Shown here piece by piece: positions 62,184 through 64,000 of a DNA stretch of 64,000 nt. Made by a program: the position numbers and the translations under genes. How positions within the stretch are numbered: position 1 is the first letter of the stretch; each line of letters begins with the position of its first letter. The stretch lies in the NCBI RefSeq assembly GCF_014306625.1, contig NZ_JACRYL010000002.1, positions 1-64,000 on the forward strand, written 5' to 3'. The notes beneath the pieces are model-generated. The model made no database searches. It was not told the DNA's origin and worked only from the letters and a program-made list of their open reading frames with translations. The stretch comes from Pedobacter fastidiosus. GTDB lineage: Bacteria > Bacteroidota > Bacteroidia > Sphingobacteriales > Sphingobacteriaceae.

Positions 62184-63592
62184 GCACAGTGCTCAAGTAT
62201 GTTGCAACACTATTTTTAGTTTATTTATCTTCCTCAATCAACTCATACGCCCAAACCCAAAACACTGATAATCTCTACAAAAAACCTTTAGTTGATGTTT
62301 TAAAAGAAATTCAAACCCGATTCAAGGTTCAAATTAAATATTCCGAACCGCAGGTGAAAGATAAGTGGGTAAACTATGCCGATTGGCGTTTTAGAGCAGA
62401 TGTTGATGAAACCCTAACGAATGTGCTTACCCCTTTGGATATGAAAGTGAACAAAGAAAAGCTTGGGGTTTATAAGTTGAAAGAGTATGAATATTACCGA
62501 TGGGAAGTTCAAGATGGCTGGGCATATTTGGATAATTTGGCCTCAAAATACAACGATAAAGCCAGTTGGGAAAAGCGTAAGGCAGAAATCAAACCTGAGT
62601 TATATCAGGCTTTAATGTTATCGCCATTACCTGCAAAACCATCATCAAAGCCAATAATTACTGCGAAAAGAATTTTCGATGGTTATTCAGTCGAAAACAT
62701 TGCTCTGGAGATTTTGCCTGGCGTTTGGATTAACGGCTCACTCTATAAACCATTAAAGGCAAAAGGCAAAATACCTGTGGTTTTATCTCCTGATGGCCAT
62801 TGGGAAAAGCAACGTTACCGAGCCGATTGCCAGATTCGTTGCGCAACCATCGCCCGAATGGGTGCCATGGCTTTCAGCTACGATTTATTTGCTTGGGGCG
62901 AATCGATGCTCCAATTTAAGTATGAAGACCACCGCCGTAGTTTAGCTCAAACTATTCAAACCTTAGGCGGAATCCGTATTCTGGATTATTTTTCTTCTTT
63001 AAAAGAAACCGATACAAACAGAATTGGCATCAGCGGTGGCTCAGGCGCCGGAAGTCATTGTATTTTAATGACCGCAATGGATGATAGAATTAAACTTAGC
63101 GCACCTGTGGTTGCCATGTCATCCTACTTTTATGGTGGTTGCCCATGCGAAAGTGGAATGCCAATTCATCAATGCGGAGGTGGAACAGATAATGTGGAAT
63201 TGGCTGCAATGGCTGCCCCGCGGCCACAGTTGTTGGTGTCGGATGGGAGTGATTGGACGGCTCATACACCTGAACATGATTTCCCTTATCTGCAAAAAAT
63301 GTATGGCTATTATGGTGTAAAGGATAGAGTGGAGAATGTTCACTTACCAGATGAAAAACATGATTTCGGTATCAATAAACGCATTGCGCTTTACGATTTT
63401 TTAATCAAGAATTTCAAGCTAAATGGTAATGCTATTAAAGATAAATCTGGAAAATATGATGAAAGTAAAGTAACAATAGAAAAAGAAAATGCTATGTATG
63501 TTTTCGGAGATAAAGGTGAGAAATTACCTAAAAATGCCGTAATGGGATTTGAAAATTTGGAGAAATTGTTTCCTTTAAATACAATTAAATAA
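62177..63592 (+). CDS. Alpha/beta-hydrolase esterase with N-terminal STN-like domain
   Basis: This is a 471-residue protein. ATG 62177 sits in a repeat end and directly precedes the signal peptide ('VATLFLVYLSSSINSYAQ'); the longer frame from 61829 translates repeats. Residues ~27-100 ('PLVDVLKEIQTRFKVQIKYSE', 'ADVDETLTNVLTPLDMKV') resemble the STN/FecR-C-terminal fold of TonB signalling proteins. The remainder is an alpha/beta hydrolase of the acetyl-xylan-esterase/dienelactone-hydrolase type, with nucleophile Ser289 in 'SGGSGAGSH' and His395 in 'DEKHDFG'. 'SYFYGGCPCESGMPIHQCGGG' is an unusual Cys-rich loop. Pectin deacetylation is a plausible role. The fold pairing is unusual. Confidence 0.65.
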   Translation: MTSTVLKYVATLFLVYLSSSINSYAQTQNTDNLYKKPLVDVLKEIQTRFKVQIKYSEPQVKDKWVNYADWRFRADVDETLTNVLTPLDMKVNKEKLGVYKLKEYEYYRWEVQDGWAYLDNLASKYNDKASWEKRKAEIKPELYQALMLSPLPAKPSSKPIITAKRIFDGYSVENIALEILPGVWINGSLYKPLKAKGKIPVVLSPDGHWEKQRYRADCQIRCATIARMGAMAFSYDLFAWGESMLQFKYEDHRRSLAQTIQTLGGIRILDYFSSLKETDTNRIGISGGSGAGSHCILMTAMDDRIKLSAPVVAMSSYFYGGCPCESGMPIHQCGGGTDNVELAAMAAPRPQLLVSDGSDWTAHTPEHDFPYLQKMYGYYGVKDRVENVHLPDEKHDFGINKRIALYDFLIKNFKLNGNAIKDKSGKYDESKVTIEKENAMYVFGDKGEKLPKNAVMGFENLEKLFPLNTIK

Positions 63593-63605
63593 TGTTTTAT
63601 TCTTG

Positions 63606-63689
63606 CCGTCATTCCCACGCAGGTGGGAATCTTAAAGCATAAGCAAACCTTATCATTAAGATTCTCAGTCAAGCTGAGAATGACGACCG
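63606..63689. repeat. Family-D palindromic element
   Basis: CCGTCATTCCCACGCAGGTG at the left and CAAGCTGAGAATGACGACC at the right, with an inner TTAAGATTCTC partner. It lies after the esterase gene. Confidence 0.85.
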
Positions 63690-63747
63690 GTCATGGTTGG
63701 TGTTTTAACGAGCTGACAAATAATCATTAAAGCAACAAAAGAAAATT

Positions 63748-64000
63748 ATGCAATATCAAAACAGGAGAACTTTTATTACAAATACCACTTTACTTGCAGG
63801 AGCTTTGTTCATTCCGAATCAGTTGCTTATGGCATCTGAAAAGGTGAACAGGTATAAGATTGCCGTGATTGATTTGATGATTCTGAAACGTCAGAAAATT
63901 AGTGCTTTGCCATTAGCTAGAGAAATTGGGGCAGACGGTTTAGAAATAGATATGGGCGGTTTGGGGGATAGAGAAACTTTCGACAATAAACTCGCTGACC
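63748..64000 (+). CDS. Sugar phosphate isomerase/epimerase-like protein (partial, runs off the edge)
   Basis: ATG 63748 opens an 84-residue open frame continuing past the window end. It begins with a twin-arginine-like leader ('QYQNRRTFITNTTLLAGALF'). Then 'YKIAVIDLMILKRQKISALPLAREIGADGLEIDMGGLGDRETF' (read in two stretches) matches the first strand-helix units of xylose-isomerase-like TIM barrels (AP endonuclease family 2). Such exported members are common in Bacteroidetes sugar loci. Only the N-terminus is visible, so the function is a family guess. Confidence 0.6.
   Translation, partial: MQYQNRRTFITNTTLLAGALFIPNQLLMASEKVNRYKIAVIDLMILKRQKISALPLAREIGADGLEIDMGGLGDRETFDNKLAD

Noticed and set aside
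48025..63689. Palindromic elements as simple rho-independent terminators
   Set aside because: Most lack a T run after the stem, are 70-135 bp long and share sequence between sites, unlike terminators; the true terminators at 33241 and 38930 look different.

Overview
The window is AT-rich DNA from a Bacteroidota bacterium, most like Pedobacter or another Sphingobacteriaceae member. The signs are SusC/SusD pairs, many secreted or lipoprotein glycanases, start sites without clear Shine-Dalgarno sequences, TAnnTTTG promoter elements, and protein families typical of that group. This assignment is from reading alone; no database was searched.

Layout. (1) 1-0.9 kb: the C-terminal remnant of a large serine recombinase abutting tRNA-Lys(TTT), which has its own promoter and terminator. 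(2) 0.9-7.1 kb: a formylglycine-generating-enzyme-like lipoprotein, a FucP-type sugar symporter, a HAD phosphatase, and a minus-strand operon (SDR, FAH hydrolase, RhaM mutarotase, lactonase) for oxidative deoxy-sugar (L-fucose/L-rhamnose) breakdown. (3) 7.4-22.4 kb: a tightly packed plus-strand run of glycanases (alpha-glucuronidase-like, MGH1-like, GH28, GH95, GH2) followed by a sodium-solute symporter and a DHDPS-family aldolase. (4) 22.4-23.8 kb: a tandem array of about 17 copies of a ~70-bp unit. (5) 23.8-33.3 kb: an AraC regulator divergent from a fucose-isomerase-like gene, DUF3826, SusC, SusD and a surface lipoprotein. (6) 33.7-63.6 kb: a second SusC/SusD pair, two tandem PL1 pectate lyases, a DUF6298-like protein, GH140-like, GH43-like, two sialidase-fold proteins, SGNH acetylesterase, GH2, GH78, a second DUF3826 and an STN-like/esterase fusion. 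A sugar isomerase/epimerase-like gene runs off the right edge.

Together the genes read as a polysaccharide utilisation region for a complex pectin (rhamnogalacturonan type). Lyases and GH28 cut the backbone, GH78/GH95/GH2/GH43/GH140-like enzymes and esterases strip side chains, SusCD complexes import oligosaccharides, and inner-membrane symporters plus the deoxy-sugar pathway handle the monosaccharides.

Three genes in section 6 carry lesions: the second SusC has an in-frame TAA, the GH140-like gene is frameshifted, and the first sialidase-like gene has a one-base frameshift next to a C run.

The most unusual feature is the repeat landscape from 40.9 to 63.7 kb. Most intergenic gaps there hold palindromic elements of 70-135 bp that begin GTCATT and end AATGAC, in at least four related families. 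Two small GIY-YIG nuclease genes each lie between inverted copies of the ends of one family. This looks like a pair of nuclease-carrying elements with many nuclease-less derivatives, and is the best candidate here for an undescribed system. Some repeat ends also appear to supply the ATG start codons of neighbouring genes.
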